This document shows positions 1 to 8,626 of a DNA stretch of 64,000 bases, one piece after another. The notes beneath the pieces were generated by a model, which did not search any database, was not told the origin of the DNA, and was given only the letters and a program-made list of their open reading frames with translations. Source of the stretch: Streptomyces tibetensis (GTDB taxonomy: Bacteria; Actinomycetota; Actinomycetes; Streptomycetales; Streptomycetaceae); NCBI RefSeq assembly GCF_007655005.1, contig NZ_SZVW01000014.1:186001-250000 (forward strand), in the 5' to 3' direction. Within the stretch, counting starts at the first letter, position 1. Every line of letters begins with the position of its first letter. The translations under genes and the position numbers were made by a program.

Positions 1-330
1 GCCGAGTTCCATGCCGTCGGCGAGACCGTCGGCGAGTTCGGCCGCGTCCGGCACGGCCGCCGACAGCAGGGGCGTGAGGGGGCCCAGGCCCCAGCCGCAC
101 GGCGCAGGGCGAGCTGCTCCGGGCCGGGCAACCGCATCGGCCCGGCGCTCTCCAGGGGCACGGTGTGCGCTTCGGGAGGCGTCGCGGCGGCGAGGCGGCG
201 TACGGCCTCGATGTCGCGGGCGCGCAGTGGACAGGCTGCCGGTGCGCGCGGGATCGCCGGGCAGGAAAACGGAGCGGCAGAGGGCCGGTTCGGAGTTGTC
301 GGAGGAGGGCGCCGGGTGATTCCGATGCAC
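1..330 (-). pseudogene. 5' end of a decayed SNF2-type DEAD/DEAH helicase gene (partial)
   Basis: The minus strand starts at a GTG (330) and reads MHRNHPAPSSDN followed by SVFLPGDPARTG. That opening resembles the N-terminus of a SNF2-type helicase conserved in Streptomyces (recalled, not searched). Near 218-237 the recognisable sequence moves to another frame (RDIEAVRRLAAATPPEAHTV). Around 78-82, a run of five G on the plus strand, it returns to the first frame (GPLTPLLSAAVPDAAELAD). In the intact family these three blocks are far apart. The gene therefore seems to have lost two internal segments and one base of a homopolymer. The original frame stays open to the window edge, so no stop codon shows the decay. 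It could also be a sequencing error plus real deletions. The rest of the gene lies outside the window. Confidence 0.55.
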
Positions 331-560
331 GGCTATGACGTAGTCCTCAAATTTGACTAGTGGGAGGGGAGTCGCCGAGAGTACAGCACTTTCAGTGCGT
401 ATGGGTATGACTGCGCTGTGAGCTGGGTCACCATGGAGGTCTCAGGGGTGCGTCGGGGTCGCACCTCAGGGATGTCTCAGGGTCGCGGTCCGGAACCGCC
501 GTGGAGGCGGGACCGTTTTCGAGACAGAGAGCGGCAGCGGCCGCGAAGGAGGCGACAGTC

Positions 561-743
561 ATGTCGAAGAACGCCAAGATCGCCGCGGGCGGTGTGGCGG
601 TCGGGCTCATCCTGCTGATCTGGCTGCCCTGGTGGGCATCGCTCCTGATCATTCTGGGAGTCCCGGCCGCCGCGTACCTCACGCTCGACCCATCGCAGCG
701 GCGCAGGCTGCGCCGCGCCACCCGCAAGGAACTCGGCCGCTGA
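561..743 (+). CDS. Small membrane protein, 60 aa
   Basis: The ATG at 561 follows an AAGGAGG ribosome binding site at 546-552, which rules out the upstream in-frame ATG at 501. The protein has a short basic N-terminus (MSKNAKIAAGG), one or two hydrophobic stretches from about residue 8 to 41 containing IWLPWWAS, and a strongly basic tail (SQRRRLRRATRKELGR). It is probably an inner-membrane protein with a cytoplasmic basic tail. Small proteins of this shape are common in Streptomyces. I do not recognise a function. It is monocistronic and is followed directly by a strong hairpin shared with the convergent gene. Confidence 0.75.
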   Translation: MSKNAKIAAGGVAVGLILLIWLPWWASLLIILGVPAAAYLTLDPSQRRRLRRATRKELGR

Positions 744-763
744 GGCCCCGGCTCCGCACGGCC

Positions 764-791
764 CGGCCGGGCGCCGCAAGGGGCCCGGCCG
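764..791. terminator. Hairpin between convergent genes
   Basis: CGGCCGGGC at 764-772 pairs perfectly with GCCCGGCCG at 783-791 around a 10-base loop. It lies between two convergent genes, so it can serve both. There is no T-tract, which is usual for Streptomyces. Confidence 0.55.
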
Positions 792-798
792 CACCGGC

Positions 799-1698
799 TC
801 AGTTCGGCCGTACGGCCATCTTGTCCAGTGCCTCCAGGAGACTCGGCAGTTCCGGCCCCCTGCCCACCGGCAGGACCTCGCCGGGCTCCTCGTCGAGCAG
901 TACGAACGCGATGTCGTCGGTCCGCGCGACGAGCGACCAGCCCGGACCGTCGGCCCGCAGGGTCCGGGCGTCACCCGGCGCGAAGGACGACCTGACCCGG
1001 CCCAGCGGCGGCGGCGAGTCGATATAGGTGCGGGCCTCCGCGAGAACGCGCCGGATGCCGCTGTGGCCACCTTGCCGCCCGTTCTCCCCGTGCCCGTCCG
1101 GACCGCCGGCCGACCCGCGCCCGTCAGGACCGTCGGTCGCGCCGCCCCCGACGCCTCCCGGGGACCCGGAGGCCTCAGAGGGCTGCGGCGCCGGGAACCC
1201 CGCGTCGGCGACCTGCTCCCGCCAGGTCGCCCACTGCAGCGCGATCTCGTCCGCGCCCAGACGCCGCTGGGCGGGGCCCCAGACACCGGTGTCCGGCGGG
1301 GCCAGCGGGGGCCGGTCGTCGGCCTCCGGACCCGGATCGTGCGGCGCGGGCACCCCGGGGGCCGCGACGGCGACCGCGAGAGGCCATCCGGGCAGGGCCG
1401 CGACGACCGTGCGCTCGTCGGGCGACAGCTCGTACTCCATGCCGCAGTCCCAGGACGCGATCGCGACGGCCACCAGCGAGACGTCGTCGATGGCCACCGT
1501 CCACCGGGCGCCCTCACCGTCCTGGCCGAGCACCAGCCCGTACCCGTCGGCGAGCGGCGCGAGGCCGAGCGCCGCGCATGCCTCGGGATAGTCGTCGCCC
1601 AGCACGCTCGGGAACTTCGCCGGCGTCAGCAGCACCGCCGTGAGCACATAGAGCGCATCGTCCGCGGCGGCGACGGCTTCCTCATCCGTCCCGGCCAT
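799..1698 (-). CDS. Conserved hypothetical protein, 299 aa
   Basis: The start is the ATG at 1698 (MAGTDEEAVAAADDALYVL), with a GGGAGG-like site just upstream. The longer in-frame start at 1734 has no good site. Residues 1-145 form one likely globular block (cytosolic, no signal or membrane segment). A glycine/serine/proline-rich linker with a GGPDGHG-type composition runs from about 178 to 215. A second conserved block (IRRVLAEARTYIDSPPPLG to the end) closes the protein. The last block resembles SUKH/immunity-like small domains only in general size, which I do not treat as evidence. No function is recognised. It is probably transcribed alone, convergent with the small membrane protein. Confidence 0.65.
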   Translation of the reverse strand: MAGTDEEAVAAADDALYVLTAVLLTPAKFPSVLGDDYPEACAALGLAPLADGYGLVLGQDGEGARWTVAIDDVSLVAVAIASWDCGMEYELSPDERTVVAALPGWPLAVAVAAPGVPAPHDPGPEADDRPPLAPPDTGVWGPAQRRLGADEIALQWATWREQVADAGFPAPQPSEASGSPGGVGGGATDGPDGRGSAGGPDGHGENGRQGGHSGIRRVLAEARTYIDSPPPLGRVRSSFAPGDARTLRADGPGWSLVARTDDIAFVLLDEEPGEVLPVGRGPELPSLLEALDKMAVRPN

Positions 1699-1833
1699 CC
1701 CAGCCTCCCCATCGGTTCGTCCACCGGCGCGCACCCTAATGCGCCCGCAAGCCCCTTGTCACGGTCTCGCAGGCGCACTCGGAGCTGCAGTTTTCCGGCG
1801 GACGGGGCGAATCGGCCGTCCTGGAGGTGCACA

Positions 1834-2130
1834 TCATGCTCCCGGCAGCCCCAGCAACCCGCGGGCCACGGTCTCCGGCGACTGGCCGCGCTCACGGGCC
1901 AGTGCGACCACGGCCCGGCTGGCCAGCTCGTTCACGCCGAACGACAGCGCCTCCGGCGACACCCAGCCGGCCGCTTCGTCGGCGCGCTCCGGGTCGTTCT
2001 CCACGGAGGCCGTGACATAGGCCGCCGCCGCCTCGAAAAGATTGTGCGGACGCTTGTCCCCACCGGCTTTCGGCTCCGTGCGCAAGACATCGGCGACCCT
2101 TCCCCCGGCTCTGCGGAACCTGCCCCACAT
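1834..2130 (-). CDS. Conserved hypothetical protein, about 98 aa
   Basis: The ATG at 2130 (MWGRFRRAGGRVADVL) has GGAAGG eight bases upstream. An in-frame GTG at 2139 is an alternative that would add three residues. The protein is small, soluble and mostly helical. It has a basic N-terminus, the stretch NLFEAAAAYVTASVENDPER, and a C-terminal ARERGQSPETVARGLLGLPG that could be a short DNA- or protein-binding helix pair. There is no signal peptide and no metal-binding motif. It is transcribed divergently from the MpaB-family gene. The function is unknown. Confidence 0.65.
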   Translation of the reverse strand: MWGRFRRAGGRVADVLRTEPKAGGDKRPHNLFEAAAAYVTASVENDPERADEAAGWVSPEALSFGVNELASRAVVALARERGQSPETVARGLLGLPGA

Positions 2131-2227
2131 GCTGACCACCTTCCCCCTGCCTCTGTTGTGCCCGGTCGTTCATCTCCCGGTCACCAACGTAAAGTTGCAG
2201 GACCTGTGGCAGAAGGGGGACGGCACG

Positions 2228-3127
2228 GTGAAGCGATTCTCACGGCTCGAACAGATCCGGCGGATGGACCCGTACGAGGAGGCCACGGAGATCTACCGGC
2301 TCAGCGTCGCCTACGAGTTCCCCTGGGACTTCACACGCGCCCTGGAGCTGGCCCTGTACCGCACGTACGCCGTCCCCGGCATCGGCAGGCTGCTCGCGCG
2401 CACGGCAGAGCTCACGGACCGGACGCAGAAGCGCTACGACGACACCTCGCTGCTGCTGGACACCATCGTCGAGCACGGTTTCGGCAGTGAGCAGGGCAGG
2501 ACCGCGATCCGCCGCATCAACCAGATGCACCGCAGCTACGACATCAGCGACGACGACATGCGCTACGTGCTCTGCACCTTCGTCGTGATGCCCAAGCGGT
2601 GGATCGACGCCTATGGCTGGCGCAGGATGTCACGCCACGAGATCGTCGCCAGTACGGTCCACTACCGCACTCTGGGCCGGCACATGGGAATCAAGGACAT
2701 CCCCGAGACCTACGAGGAGTTCGAGAGCTGCCTCGACTCGTACGAGGCCGCCCACTTCGCCTGGGACGAGGACGCCCGGCGCGTCTCGGACGCCACGCTG
2801 GGCCTGATGGCCTCCTGGTACCCCGGCCCCCTCGCGCCCCTGCTGCGCACCACGACCCTCGCGCTGCTCGACGACTCGCTGCTGCACGCCTTCCGCTACA
2901 CCCCGCCGAGTGCCACCACGCGAGCGTGGGTGCGGCGCGCCGTCCGGCTCCGGGGCCGCGCCGTCCGACTGCTGCCGCCCCGGCGCACCCCGCACTTCGC
3001 CCGCCAGAACCGGGAGATCAAGGGGTACCCGTACGGCTACCGGATCGCCGACCTGGGCACCCGCCCGGTCCCGGGCGTCCGGGGCTGTCCCGTGCGGCAC
3101 GCGGAGCCGGACGCCCAGGCCGGGTGA
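2228..3127 (+). CDS. MpaB-family (DUF2236) oxygenase
   Basis: The GTG at 2228 is preceded by AGAAGGGGG, and the protein (MKRFSRLEQIRRMDPYEEAT) is 299 residues, a normal family length. The centre carries the family signature: INQMHRSYDISDDDMRYVL, then PKRWIDAYGWRRMSRHE around residues 95-140. The second histidine and arginine set is expected to hold a b-type haem in this family. Members act as haem-dependent oxygenases (latex-clearing protein and MpaB are the named relatives), but substrates of actinobacterial members are mostly unknown. No signal peptide or Tat motif is visible, so it is probably cytosolic or membrane-associated. It is monocistronic. The last codons run into a degenerate tandem repeat. 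Confidence 0.85.
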   Translation: MKRFSRLEQIRRMDPYEEATEIYRLSVAYEFPWDFTRALELALYRTYAVPGIGRLLARTAELTDRTQKRYDDTSLLLDTIVEHGFGSEQGRTAIRRINQMHRSYDISDDDMRYVLCTFVVMPKRWIDAYGWRRMSRHEIVASTVHYRTLGRHMGIKDIPETYEEFESCLDSYEAAHFAWDEDARRVSDATLGLMASWYPGPLAPLLRTTTLALLDDSLLHAFRYTPPSATTRAWVRRAVRLRGRAVRLLPPRRTPHFARQNREIKGYPYGYRIADLGTRPVPGVRGCPVRHAEPDAQAG

Positions 3128-3241
3128 TGCGGCGGGGGCGCCCAGGCGGGGTGACGGCGCCGGATGGTCGGCGAAGCGGCCATGTCGGGTGCCCGGGCGG
3201 GGCGACCCGACGCCGGACGCCCGGGCAGCGCGACGCGGAGG
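3109..3241. repeat. Degenerate 26-27 bp tandem array, about five units
   Basis: Units start at 3109, 3136, 3162, 3188 and 3215. Four share a core like GGACGCCCAGGCCGGGTGAY, and the middle one is badly eroded. The first unit overlaps the last codons and stop of the MpaB-family gene. It is one of several such arrays in this window. Confidence 0.5.
3190..3227. terminator. Candidate bidirectional hairpin
   Basis: TGCCCGGGC at 3190-3198 pairs perfectly with GCCCGGGCA at 3219-3227, with a 20-base loop, between the convergent oxygenase and methyltransferase genes. It is made from two neighbouring units of the local repeat array. Confidence 0.4.
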
Positions 3242-3242
3242 C

Positions 3243-3851
3243 TCAGTCCTCGCGCACGGCGAGCGCCAGGAAACGGGAGTCCTCGTCGACATACGACGTC
3301 AGGCGCCACCCCGAACCGGCCAGCAGTGGGCGGAGGTTGGGCTCGGCACGCAGGTCCTGTGGGGTGAGCGGGCGGCCGTGGCGTGCCGCAAGAGCCGCCC
3401 TGCCGATCGGGTGGAACAGCGCCAGCACCCCACCGGGGCGCACCACGCGTGCCAGCTCCCGCAGGTCCTCGGCCGGGCTTCCCAGGTGCGAGATGAGGCC
3501 CGCTCCGAACACGGCGTCCAACGACCGCGAGCGCAGGGGCAGCGCGGCGACGTCCGTGAGCAGCAACTGCCCGTCACGGTCCCGTCCGGCCCGCACGGCC
3601 TCCCGCAGCATGGCCGGCGTCAGATCGGCCCCGAGGACCACTCCCGATGGCCCCACGGCGGTTCGCAGGGGCGGCAGGGCGCGCCCGGTGCCGCACCCCG
3701 CGTCCAGCACCCGGTCGCCCGTACGCAGTCCGAGCTCGGCGACCGCGGCCGCGTAGGCCGGACCGTCGTCGGGGAAACGGCTGTCCCAGTCGGCGGCGCG
3801 GGCGGTGAAGAAATCCTGGACACGCGTCTGCTCGTCGCTCATGTACCGCAT
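3243..3851 (-). CDS. Class I SAM-dependent methyltransferase
   Basis: The ATG at 3851 (MRYMSDEQTRVQDFFTARA) has GAGGA five bases upstream, which favours it over the ATG three codons later. The protein is 202 residues, the size of a single Rossmann methyltransferase domain. Motif I is VLDAGCGTGRALPPL at about residues 49-63, and the acidic residue binding ribose is in LGADLTPAMLREA. LDAVFGAGLISHLGS and VVRPGGVLALFHP are the later family motifs. It probably methylates a small molecule in the cytosol, and the substrate cannot be read from sequence. It stands alone, convergent with the oxygenase gene. Confidence 0.88.
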   Translation of the reverse strand: MRYMSDEQTRVQDFFTARAADWDSRFPDDGPAYAAAVAELGLRTGDRVLDAGCGTGRALPPLRTAVGPSGVVLGADLTPAMLREAVRAGRDRDGQLLLTDVAALPLRSRSLDAVFGAGLISHLGSPAEDLRELARVVRPGGVLALFHPIGRAALAARHGRPLTPQDLRAEPNLRPLLAGSGWRLTSYVDEDSRFLALAVRED

Positions 3852-3994
3852 GATTCCTCACCGGCACGGATGACGCCTCAGTGCACACGTTCGAGCGTGA
3901 CCCGATCGTTCCGGTACAGCCTTGGGTCATATTCCAACACCTTTCGAAATGCGCCCCCTTCGGGCGCCGGTGCCGGGTCTAGCGTCCCGGGGCC

Positions 3995-4768
3995 ATGGGA
4001 CACCTGGACCACGCAGCCCTGGGGTGGCTGACCCCCGTACTGTCGTACGTGATGGCCTGCATAGGCGCCGCGCTCGGTCTGCGCTGCACCGTCCGCGCGC
4101 TCGCGACCACCGGGCGCTCGCGCCGCAACTGGCTCGTCACCGCCGCCTCGGCGATCGGCACCGGCATCTGGACCATGCACTTCGTGGCCATGCTCGGTTT
4201 CGGCGTCACCGGCACCGACATCCGCTACGACGTGCCGCTCACGCTGCTGAGTCTGCTCGTCGCCATGGTCGTCGTCTGCGCCGGTGTCTTCGCCGTCGGC
4301 TATGGCAAGGACCGCGGCCGCGCCCTGCTCGCCGGCGGCCTCACCACCGGCCTCGGCGTCGCGAGCATGCACTACCTGGGCATGGCTGCCGTCCGGCTGC
4401 ACGGCGACGTGACCTACGACCCGCTGCTCGTCGCACTCTCCGTGCTGATCGCGGTCGTCGCAGCCACGGCGGCCCTGTGGGCCGCCCTCAACATCAAGTC
4501 GCCCGTGGCGGTCACCATCGCCTCCCTGATCATGGGCGCCGCCGTCAGCAGCATGCACTACACCGGGATGTTCGCGGTGGGCGTGCGCGTCACACCCTCC
4601 GGACAGGCCCTGCCCGGGGCCTCGGCGATGCAGTTCATCTTCCCCCTCGCCGTCGGCCTCGGCTCCTACCTCTTCCTGACGTCGGCCTTCGTCGCGCTGT
4701 CGCCGACAGCGGGGGAGCGTGCGGCGTCCGCCTCGGCTCAGAGCCCGGTCCAGAGCGCCGCCCCCTAG
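3995..4768 (+). CDS. MHYT-domain integral membrane sensor
   Basis: The protein is 257 residues with about seven hydrophobic segments. It contains three copies of the metal-binding signature: MHFVAM near residue 55, MHYLGM near 125 and MHYTGM near 190. MHYT domains are proposed to sense oxygen, CO or NO through bound copper. Here there is no fused GGDEF, EAL or kinase output domain, so any signal must pass to a partner. It lies just upstream of the conservon kinase, which has a nitrate/nitrite-sensing extracellular domain. A shared gas or redox signal is an inference from position only. The acidic/alanine tail (GERAASASAQSP) is cytosolic or low complexity. Confidence 0.88.
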   Translation: MGHLDHAALGWLTPVLSYVMACIGAALGLRCTVRALATTGRSRRNWLVTAASAIGTGIWTMHFVAMLGFGVTGTDIRYDVPLTLLSLLVAMVVVCAGVFAVGYGKDRGRALLAGGLTTGLGVASMHYLGMAAVRLHGDVTYDPLLVALSVLIAVVAATAALWAALNIKSPVAVTIASLIMGAAVSSMHYTGMFAVGVRVTPSGQALPGASAMQFIFPLAVGLGSYLFLTSAFVALSPTAGERAASASAQSPVQSAAP

Positions 4769-5011
4769 CCACGCGGCGGCCCGAGACCGCAGACCGCTGC
4801 CGAGCGGCCCGGGGGGCCAGGGCATGCCTCGCATCGAGCGCGCCCCGGCGGCCGAGGAGGGGCCGTCTCGACGGACCGGACGGCGGTGGCGCACCCACCC
4901 ACCCGCATGGACAGTCCCCCTCCAGGTCGGGCCATGCGCTCCGAGCTTCACGGGCGCCCCTGCCAGGACGCCGGCCCTCAGCCCTCCGACCCACTCCCGA
5001 GCGAGGAGTCC

Positions 5012-7624
5012 ATGCGCACACCCCGTAGGACCCCCACAGCCGGCGCCGAGGCGCCGTCCCCTCCCGTGCGCGGACGCCGCGCGCACGCCGGGCCCCCGGC
5101 CGACGAGAGCCCCGACACGCCCTCGGACGCCGCGCCGGACGAGGCGCCCGCGCGCGCGGAGCGGTGGCACATACGCCCCCGCACCGTACGCGCCAAGATC
5201 GTCTGCCTGCTGATGGTGCCGGTCGTCTCCCTCCTGGCCCTGTGGGGATACGCCACCGTCACCACCGCCCAGGACGTCTCCCGGCTCCGGCAGGTGCAGC
5301 GCGTGGACGCCACCGTCCGCGCCCCCGTCTCCGCCGCCGTCTCCGCCCTCCAGGCCGAACGCGCCGCCGCCGTACGTCACGCCACCGACCCGTCCGCCGT
5401 CCGGACCGGGGAACTGGACGAGCTGGCCCGGCGCACCGACCGGGCCGTCGCGAAACTACGGCTCGGGCAGGGCACCACCGTCGCCGACAGCGGGGAACTG
5501 CCCGCCGGAGTCGCCCAGCGGCTGAAGACGTTCGTCTCCGGTGCCGAGCGACTGCGGCCCCTGCGCACCGCGGTACGGGACCGGCGCGCCGGCTGGGCCG
5601 AGACGTACGACCGCTACACCCGGACCATCTCGGCCGCGTTCGGCGTCGGGGGCGCCCTCACCGGCATCCGGGACGCCGACCTCGGATCCGACGCGCGCGT
5701 GCTGCTCGAACTGGCCCGCGCGGGCGAGGCGCTGGCCCAGGAGGACGCGCTGCTGGCGAGCGCCCGTCTGGACGGCACCCTGACGGGGGAGCGGCTGCGG
5801 CTCTTCACGGGCGCCGTCGCCCTGCGCCGTACGCTCACCGAGTCGGCCGTCGAGGACCTGAGCGGCGTCGAACGCTCCGCATGGGAGGCCCTCGCCGACA
5901 GCAGCGCCTACGCCGGCCTGGGCGACGCCGAGGACGTCGTCCTCACCCGGGGGCCGGGCGCAAAGGCGGTCGAAGCGGCACCCGAGAGCAGTTGGAACAC
6001 GGCACACGCGCGCGTCCGGAACGGCATGCGCACCATCGAGGACGACGCGGCACGCGGGGTCGCCGACCGCGCCGACCCGTTCACCCGAGGACTGCTCACC
6101 CCGGCCGGCGCCGCCGTCCTGCTCGGCCTCGCCGCCGTCGCCGCCTCGCTCGTCATCTCCGTGCGCATCGGCCGCGGCCTCGTGGTGGAACTGGAAGGCC
6201 TGCGCAACAGCGCCCTGGAGATCGCCCGGCGCAAACTGCCCGACGCCATGCGCAGACTGCGCGCGGGCGATGAGATCGACATCGGCGCGGAGGCACCGCC
6301 GGGAGCGCCCGCGGAGGACGAGACGGGGCAGGTCGCCGAGGCCCTCACCACCGTGCACCGAGCGGCGCTGCGGGCTGCCGTGGAACGCGCCGAACTCGCC
6401 AGCGGAATCTCCGGCGTCTTCGTCAACCTCGCCCGCCGCAGCCAGATCCTCGTCCACCGGCAGCTGGCCCTCCTCGACAGCATGGAACGCCGCTCCGACG
6501 ATCCCAACGAGCTGAGCGACCTCTTCCGCCTCGACCACCTCACCACCCGTATGAGGCGTCACGCGGAGAGCCTGATCATCCTCTCCGGGGCCGCCCCGGG
6601 CCGGGCCTGGCGCATGCCGGTCTCCCTGACGAACGTGGTCCGCGCGGCCGTCTCCGAAGTGGAGGACTACGCGCGCGTGGAGGTACGGCAACTCCCCGAG
6701 GCGGCCGTCGCCGGCGCGGCCGTCGCCGACCTCACCCATCTGCTGGCCGAGATCATCGAGAACGCCGCCCAGTTCTCCCCGCCCCACACGCGAGTGCGCG
6801 TCACCGGCGAACCCGTCGGCAACGGCTACGCCGTCGAGGTCGAGGACCGCGGCCTCGGCATGGGCAACGAGACCCTCGCGGAAGCCAACCGCCGCATCGC
6901 CCAGTCGGAGGCCCTCGACCTGTTCGACAGCGACCGGCTCGGCCTGTTCGTGGTCAGCAGGCTCGCCGCCCGGCACGACGTCAAGGTCCACTTGAGGACC
7001 TCCCCGTACGGCGGCACCACAGCGGTCGTCCTGCTGCCCACCGGTCTCCTTCACACGGGCGCGGCACCACGCTCCCCCGAAGCGGTGGAACGCGCGCGGC
7101 AGTCCGAGGAACGCGCCTACGCGCGCGTGCCCGACGACACACCGCTCCAGGACGCCGTCCCCGCCCGAAGCGACAGGCGGGCCCTCGTGGCCCCCGTGCC
7201 ATCCGCCGCGGAGTCCGAGACCTCGCCCCACGCGGATCCCTCCCGTCGCGCTGAGGCTTCGCGACACGAGGAAACCTCAGGTCACGCGGACGGCCCGCGT
7301 CACCTGGAGACCCCGAGCCAGACCCCACCCCCAGGAGTCGCCACCTTGCGACTGCACCGCCCACCGCAGCAGCCCGAAGACTACGACGACCTTCCGCGCC
7401 GCGTACGTCAGGCCAGCCTCGCTCCCCAACTGCGCGACGGGCGCCCTGAGGAACAGCCGCCCGTGCCCGCCCCCCTGGACGACGAGCGAACACCCGAACT
7501 CGTACGCGACCGCATGGCCGCCTACCGCGACGGCTGGGCGCGCGGCGGCGGGAGGCGACCCGGCCGCGGCACCACTCCCGGCCCCGCGACGGGCAGCGAC
7601 AGCAGCGAAGGAGACCCCGCATGA
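5012..7624 (+). CDS. cvnA: Conservon sensor histidine kinase with nitrate/nitrite-sensing domain
   Basis: The ATG at 5012 (MRTPRRTPTAG) follows GAGGAG. Upstream in-frame ATGs lack a site. The 870-residue protein has a proline-rich cytosolic N-terminus and a first membrane helix at about 63-83. An extracellular helical NIT-type domain follows to about 355, then a second helix (about 360-385, GLAAVAASLVISVRIG) and a HAMP-like region. The DHp-like segment contains SDLFRLDHLTTRMRRHAESL, and the ATPase domain has the N-box EIIENAAQFSPP. A long disordered tail with degenerate SRHEE/SGHAD repeats ends it. CvnA proteins work with CvnB, C and D in a membrane complex that resembles eukaryotic G-protein receptors. 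It overlaps cvnB by four bases. Confidence 0.92.
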   Translation: MRTPRRTPTAGAEAPSPPVRGRRAHAGPPADESPDTPSDAAPDEAPARAERWHIRPRTVRAKIVCLLMVPVVSLLALWGYATVTTAQDVSRLRQVQRVDATVRAPVSAAVSALQAERAAAVRHATDPSAVRTGELDELARRTDRAVAKLRLGQGTTVADSGELPAGVAQRLKTFVSGAERLRPLRTAVRDRRAGWAETYDRYTRTISAAFGVGGALTGIRDADLGSDARVLLELARAGEALAQEDALLASARLDGTLTGERLRLFTGAVALRRTLTESAVEDLSGVERSAWEALADSSAYAGLGDAEDVVLTRGPGAKAVEAAPESSWNTAHARVRNGMRTIEDDAARGVADRADPFTRGLLTPAGAAVLLGLAAVAASLVISVRIGRGLVVELEGLRNSALEIARRKLPDAMRRLRAGDEIDIGAEAPPGAPAEDETGQVAEALTTVHRAALRAAVERAELASGISGVFVNLARRSQILVHRQLALLDSMERRSDDPNELSDLFRLDHLTTRMRRHAESLIILSGAAPGRAWRMPVSLTNVVRAAVSEVEDYARVEVRQLPEAAVAGAAVADLTHLLAEIIENAAQFSPPHTRVRVTGEPVGNGYAVEVEDRGLGMGNETLAEANRRIAQSEALDLFDSDRLGLFVVSRLAARHDVKVHLRTSPYGGTTAVVLLPTGLLHTGAAPRSPEAVERARQSEERAYARVPDDTPLQDAVPARSDRRALVAPVPSAAESETSPHADPSRRAEASRHEETSGHADGPRHLETPSQTPPPGVATLRLHRPPQQPEDYDDLPRRVRQASLAPQLRDGRPEEQPPVPAPLDDERTPELVRDRMAAYRDGWARGGGRRPGRGTTPGPATGSDSSEGDPA

Positions 7625-8058
7625 TCCAGGATCCGAGCACACAGTCCGCCCGGCCATCCGGCGAACTCGACTGGCTGCTGGATGATCTGGTGCTCCGCGT
7701 GAGCGACATCCGGCACGCCGTGGTGCTGTCCAACGACGGCCTCGCCGTGGGCGCTTCGTCCGGCCTGCGCCGCGAGGACGCCGAGCACCTCGCGGCGGTC
7801 GCCTCGGGTTTCCACAGCCTCGCCAAGGGCGCGGGACGGCACTTCGGTGCCGGCGGCGTCCGCCAGACCATGGTGGAGATGGACGAGGGCTTCCTGTTCG
7901 TGGCCGCCGCGGGCGACGGCTCCTGCCTCGCCCTCCTCACCGCCGTCACCGCCGACATCGGCCTCGTGGCCTACGAGATGGCCCGCCTGGTCAAACGCGT
8001 CGGCGAGCACCTCGGCACGGCGCCCCGCACGGCCGCGCGGCCACCCGTCGCCGGATGA
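7621..8058 (+). CDS. cvnB: Conservon roadblock/LC7 protein
   Basis: The ATG at 7621 overlaps the cvnA stop (ATGA), indicating translational coupling. The 145-residue protein is one roadblock/LC7 domain: LDWLLDDLVLRVSDIRHAVV, then SNDGLAVGASSGLRREDAEH and GAGRHFGAGGVRQTMVEMD. Roadblock proteins of this kind form dimers that act on small Ras-like GTPases, here CvnD. A closely similar orphan copy lies 1.7 kb downstream at 9770-10183. The tail is proline/arginine-rich and varies between paralogues. Confidence 0.92.
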   Translation: MIQDPSTQSARPSGELDWLLDDLVLRVSDIRHAVVLSNDGLAVGASSGLRREDAEHLAAVASGFHSLAKGAGRHFGAGGVRQTMVEMDEGFLFVAAAGDGSCLALLTAVTADIGLVAYEMARLVKRVGEHLGTAPRTAARPPVAG

Positions 8059-8074
8059 ACCGGGAGAACGGTCC

Positions 8075-8491
8075 GTGCAGATGACCGAGGACATGACGGG
8101 CACCCCGCACGAGCAGGGCAGCCACTGGTACGACAACGAGGCCGGCCCGCTGGTCCGCCCCTACGCCATGACGGGCGGACGCACCCGGCCCGGCCCCACC
8201 GGCGTACGGTTCGACCTCATCGCCCTGGTCACGCTGGACCCGGGGGCACCCGGGGTGGACGACGCCCCGCTCGGCCCGGAACACCGCAACCTCATCGACC
8301 TGTGCCGCCCGGAGACCCAGTCGGTCGCCGAACTCGCCGCAGGCGCGGACCTGCCCGTCGGTGTGGTCAGGGTCCTCCTCGGCGATCTCCTGGAACTCGG
8401 CTGTGTCACCGTCAGCCGTCCCGTCCCCCCGGCGCAGCTGCCCGACGAACGCATCCTGCGCGAGGTGATCGACGGCCTGAGAGCGCTGTAG
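8075..8491 (+). CDS. cvnC: Conservon DUF742 protein
   Basis: The GTG at 8075 (MQMTEDMTGTPHEQGSHWYD) has GGAG eight bases upstream. The ATG two codons later is spaced too far. The 138-residue DUF742 protein contains GPLVRPYAMTGGRTRPG and then a winged-helix-like region, SVAELAAGADLPVGVVRVLL. It ends in ILREVIDGLRAL. In the conservons I know, DUF742 abuts or overlaps the GTPase gene. Here 118 bases separate the stop from cvnD, and a second copy of the terminal codons (LLREVINGLRAL) lies at 8591-8626. See the finding on this junction. Confidence 0.9.
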   Translation: MQMTEDMTGTPHEQGSHWYDNEAGPLVRPYAMTGGRTRPGPTGVRFDLIALVTLDPGAPGVDDAPLGPEHRNLIDLCRPETQSVAELAAGADLPVGVVRVLLGDLLELGCVTVSRPVPPAQLPDERILREVIDGLRAL

Positions 8492-8536
8492 CCCCGACGC
8501 ACCGACGGAAACCGCACCACCCGCGCACGCCCAGCA

Positions 8537-8600
8537 CCCGGCACTCCCGACCCCCGGACTCTCCCCGCACGGCACTCCTGACACCCGGCACTCCTGAGAG
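8537..8600. repeat. 15-16 bp tandem array between cvnC and cvnD
   Basis: Four units begin with GGCACTCCCGAC (8540), GGACTCTCCCCG (8556), GGCACTCCTGAC (8571) and GGCACTCCTGAG (8587), spaced 16, 15 and 16 bases. The array fills the gap between the cvnC stop and the second copy of its terminal codons. Confidence 0.6.
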
Positions 8601-8626
8601 AAGTGATCAATGGTCTCCGAGCACTC
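8591..8626 (+). other. Relict second copy of the cvnC C-terminal codons
   Basis: Read from 8591, twelve codons give LLREVINGLRAL. This matches the last twelve residues of CvnC (ILREVIDGLRAL, ending at 8488) at 10 of 12 positions with many synonymous differences. The copy overlaps the first codons of cvnD in another frame (ATG at 8610) and has no stop right after it. Confidence 0.7.
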
